From contig CAMAJC010000127.1 in NCBI GenBank assembly GCA_945835425.1, positions 1 to 6,015 of the forward strand: 6,015 nt of DNA, given 5' to 3'. The first letter of the stretch is position 1. Every line of letters begins with the position of its first letter. The notes under the pieces were generated by a model, which ran no database searches, had not been told where the DNA came from, and worked only from the letters and a program-made list of their open reading frames with translations. Origin of the DNA: an uncultured Clostridia bacterium (GTDB taxonomy: Bacteria > Bacillota > Clostridia > Oscillospirales > Ruminococcaceae). Below, piece after piece: positions 4,986 to 6,015 of this stretch. Both the position numbers and the translations under genes were made by a program.

Positions 4986-5022
4986 CTATAAATAAAAACA
5001 ATCTTCAGTCAGGAGGCCGGTC

Positions 5023-6015
5023 ATGGATTTTTCAGAAAAAGCCGTTAGTTCCCGCGGCAATACGCTGCACGGATACTGCCGCGTGCGGGACGGAAAAGCG
5101 GTTTCGGAGCATTTCGCCGCGCCTTATGAGCGGACGCTTCCCCATCCGCTGGGTGCGATGGGCAGGCTGATCGCCGCTGCCGCCGTTTCCGACGCCATAA
5201 ACCGCGGGATTCTTTCCTCTGAAAGCACGCTCCGGGGATATTTTCCGGAAGAAGCGGTGCGGGAGGATATCGGGCAGCGGACGGTCGGAGAGCTGATAAA
5301 CAGTGCGCTTACGGCGGGTACGGTACAACGGCCGGACAGGGACTGGAAAGCAGCGGTGCTCACCGGCATACAGCCGGAAACGCCGGATATCGCGGCGGCT
5401 TTCCTGAGCGCCGTTTTGCAGCGCGTCACCGGAGATATCCCCAGCCGGTACCTTTGGAGCCGCACGGATTATCTGCCTGCTGCACCTGCCGGGAGATTTG
5501 CCTTTTTGGAAGATGGGACGGAGTTTTCCGCCGGGATCGCCATGACGGCGGAAAACGCTGCGCTGTTTCTGGACAGGATGCGCCGGGACGGGATGCTGCC
5601 GGCAGGAAACCTTTTTCCTGCCATGGAAACGGAAGCGGAAAACTGGGGCGCCTGCGGGATTATGAGACCGGAAGAAACCGTCCTGCTGCTGGGCGTGTTC
5701 CCGGAGCCGGAAAAGCTGGCGGAAACGGTCATGGCGCTGCCGGATGAGCTGCCGCCGCTGCTGCCGGATATACAATACGATGCACCGGGCCAAAATGCCG
5801 GTTATTTTGTGCAGACCTTTTTGCCTGCAGCCCGAATACGCTTTCCGTCGGTGCGGGAACTGATCGGCGGATACGGGGTTTTCGGCGGGAACGGCGGCGG
5901 TATCCTCTCGCTGAAAATAACCATAAAAGACGATATCCGGCTGGAATTTATGGAAGAAGACGGACCTGTGCGGCTGCGGTTTGGGCAGGACAGATTCACC
6001 GTCAGCAAAACGCCG
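5023..6015 (+). CDS. Serine hydrolase-like protein, beta-lactamase fold, probable pseudoenzyme (3' end outside window)
   Basis: An open frame of 331 codons that runs off the right edge. It starts at an ATG 6 nt after a perfect AGGAGG. No signal peptide is seen, so it is probably cytosolic. The order of segments matches cytosolic class-C-beta-lactamase-related hydrolases: RVRDGKAVSEHFAAPY (20-35), PHPLGAMGRLIAAAAV (40-55), AINRGILSSESTLRGYFPEE (58-77), QRTVGELINSALTAG (85-99), DWKAAVLTG (107-115), FLSAVLQRVTG (127-137), FSAGIAMTAENAALF (168-182), ENWGACGIM (206-214), then a C-terminal beta-rich part with LSLKITIKDD and VRLRFGQDRF. Active family members carry SxxK after the PH and a Tyr-x-Asn before the VTG. 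Here the aligned bases of SxxK read A45-M-G-R48, and the Tyr-x-Asn segment is missing through a deletion of several residues. The stretch before ENWGACG is also short. It is thus probably catalytically dead but intact as a reading frame, suggesting a binding or regulatory role. The family alignment is from memory; homology is probable rather than certain. Confidence 0.72.
   Translation, partial: MDFSEKAVSSRGNTLHGYCRVRDGKAVSEHFAAPYERTLPHPLGAMGRLIAAAAVSDAINRGILSSESTLRGYFPEEAVREDIGQRTVGELINSALTAGTVQRPDRDWKAAVLTGIQPETPDIAAAFLSAVLQRVTGDIPSRYLWSRTDYLPAAPAGRFAFLEDGTEFSAGIAMTAENAALFLDRMRRDGMLPAGNLFPAMETEAENWGACGIMRPEETVLLLGVFPEPEKLAETVMALPDELPPLLPDIQYDAPGQNAGYFVQTFLPAARIRFPSVRELIGGYGVFGGNGGGILSLKITIKDDIRLEFMEEDGPVRLRFGQDRFTVSKTP

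Noticed and set aside
5032..5793. 253-codon minus-strand open frame
   Set aside because: Arginine-rich antisense shadow of the serine-hydrolase-like gene, with no family resemblance; the plus frame has the promoter, AGGAGG and recognisable motifs.

Overview
The window looks like a chromosomal segment of a GC-rich Gram-positive anaerobe of the class Clostridia, perhaps Oscillospirales. This is inferred from a T-box-controlled ilvB, strong purine-rich ribosome binding sites, a clostridial-type Y-family polymerase (catalytic motif HSDMNNCYASIE), and a lipoprotein cyclophilin. No phage, transposase, CRISPR, tRNA or rRNA feature was seen. Genus cannot be fixed from the sequence.

Layout. (1) 1-2621, minus strand: a branched-chain amino acid unit. 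A sigma70-type promoter (2592-2621) drives a T-box leader (2319-2585) whose candidate specifier codon is AUC (Ile). The leader precedes ilvB, the acetolactate synthase large subunit (585-2252). After a long 426-bp gap comes the start of ilvN, the small regulatory subunit (1-158, cut by the window edge). The gap is packed with inverted and direct repeats, including a 60-nt segment that folds on paper into a perfect three-way junction. (2) 2622-4157, plus strand: a divergent promoter, a perfect 16-bp palindrome just after the predicted transcription start, a 9-bp-stem hairpin, then a dinB-like DNA polymerase IV gene (2859-4100). A bidirectional terminator follows it. (3) 4159-4845, minus strand: a secreted lipoprotein peptidyl-prolyl isomerase of the cyclophilin family. 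(4) 4856-6015, plus strand: a back-to-back promoter, a leader with two hairpins, and a partial gene (5023 to beyond 6015). That gene resembles the beta-lactamase-fold serine hydrolases, but the catalytic Ser and Lys appear replaced and the Tyr motif appears deleted.

How the genes work together: IlvB and IlvN are the two subunits of acetohydroxyacid synthase, the first common step of Ile/Val/Leu synthesis. The T-box should allow ilvB transcription when tRNA-Ile is uncharged. The other three genes (lesion-bypass polymerase, extracytoplasmic foldase, probable pseudo-hydrolase) sit in separate transcription units and show no evident functional link to it.

The most notable items are the probable serine-hydrolase pseudoenzyme at the right end and the highly structured, unrecognised spacer between ilvB and ilvN.
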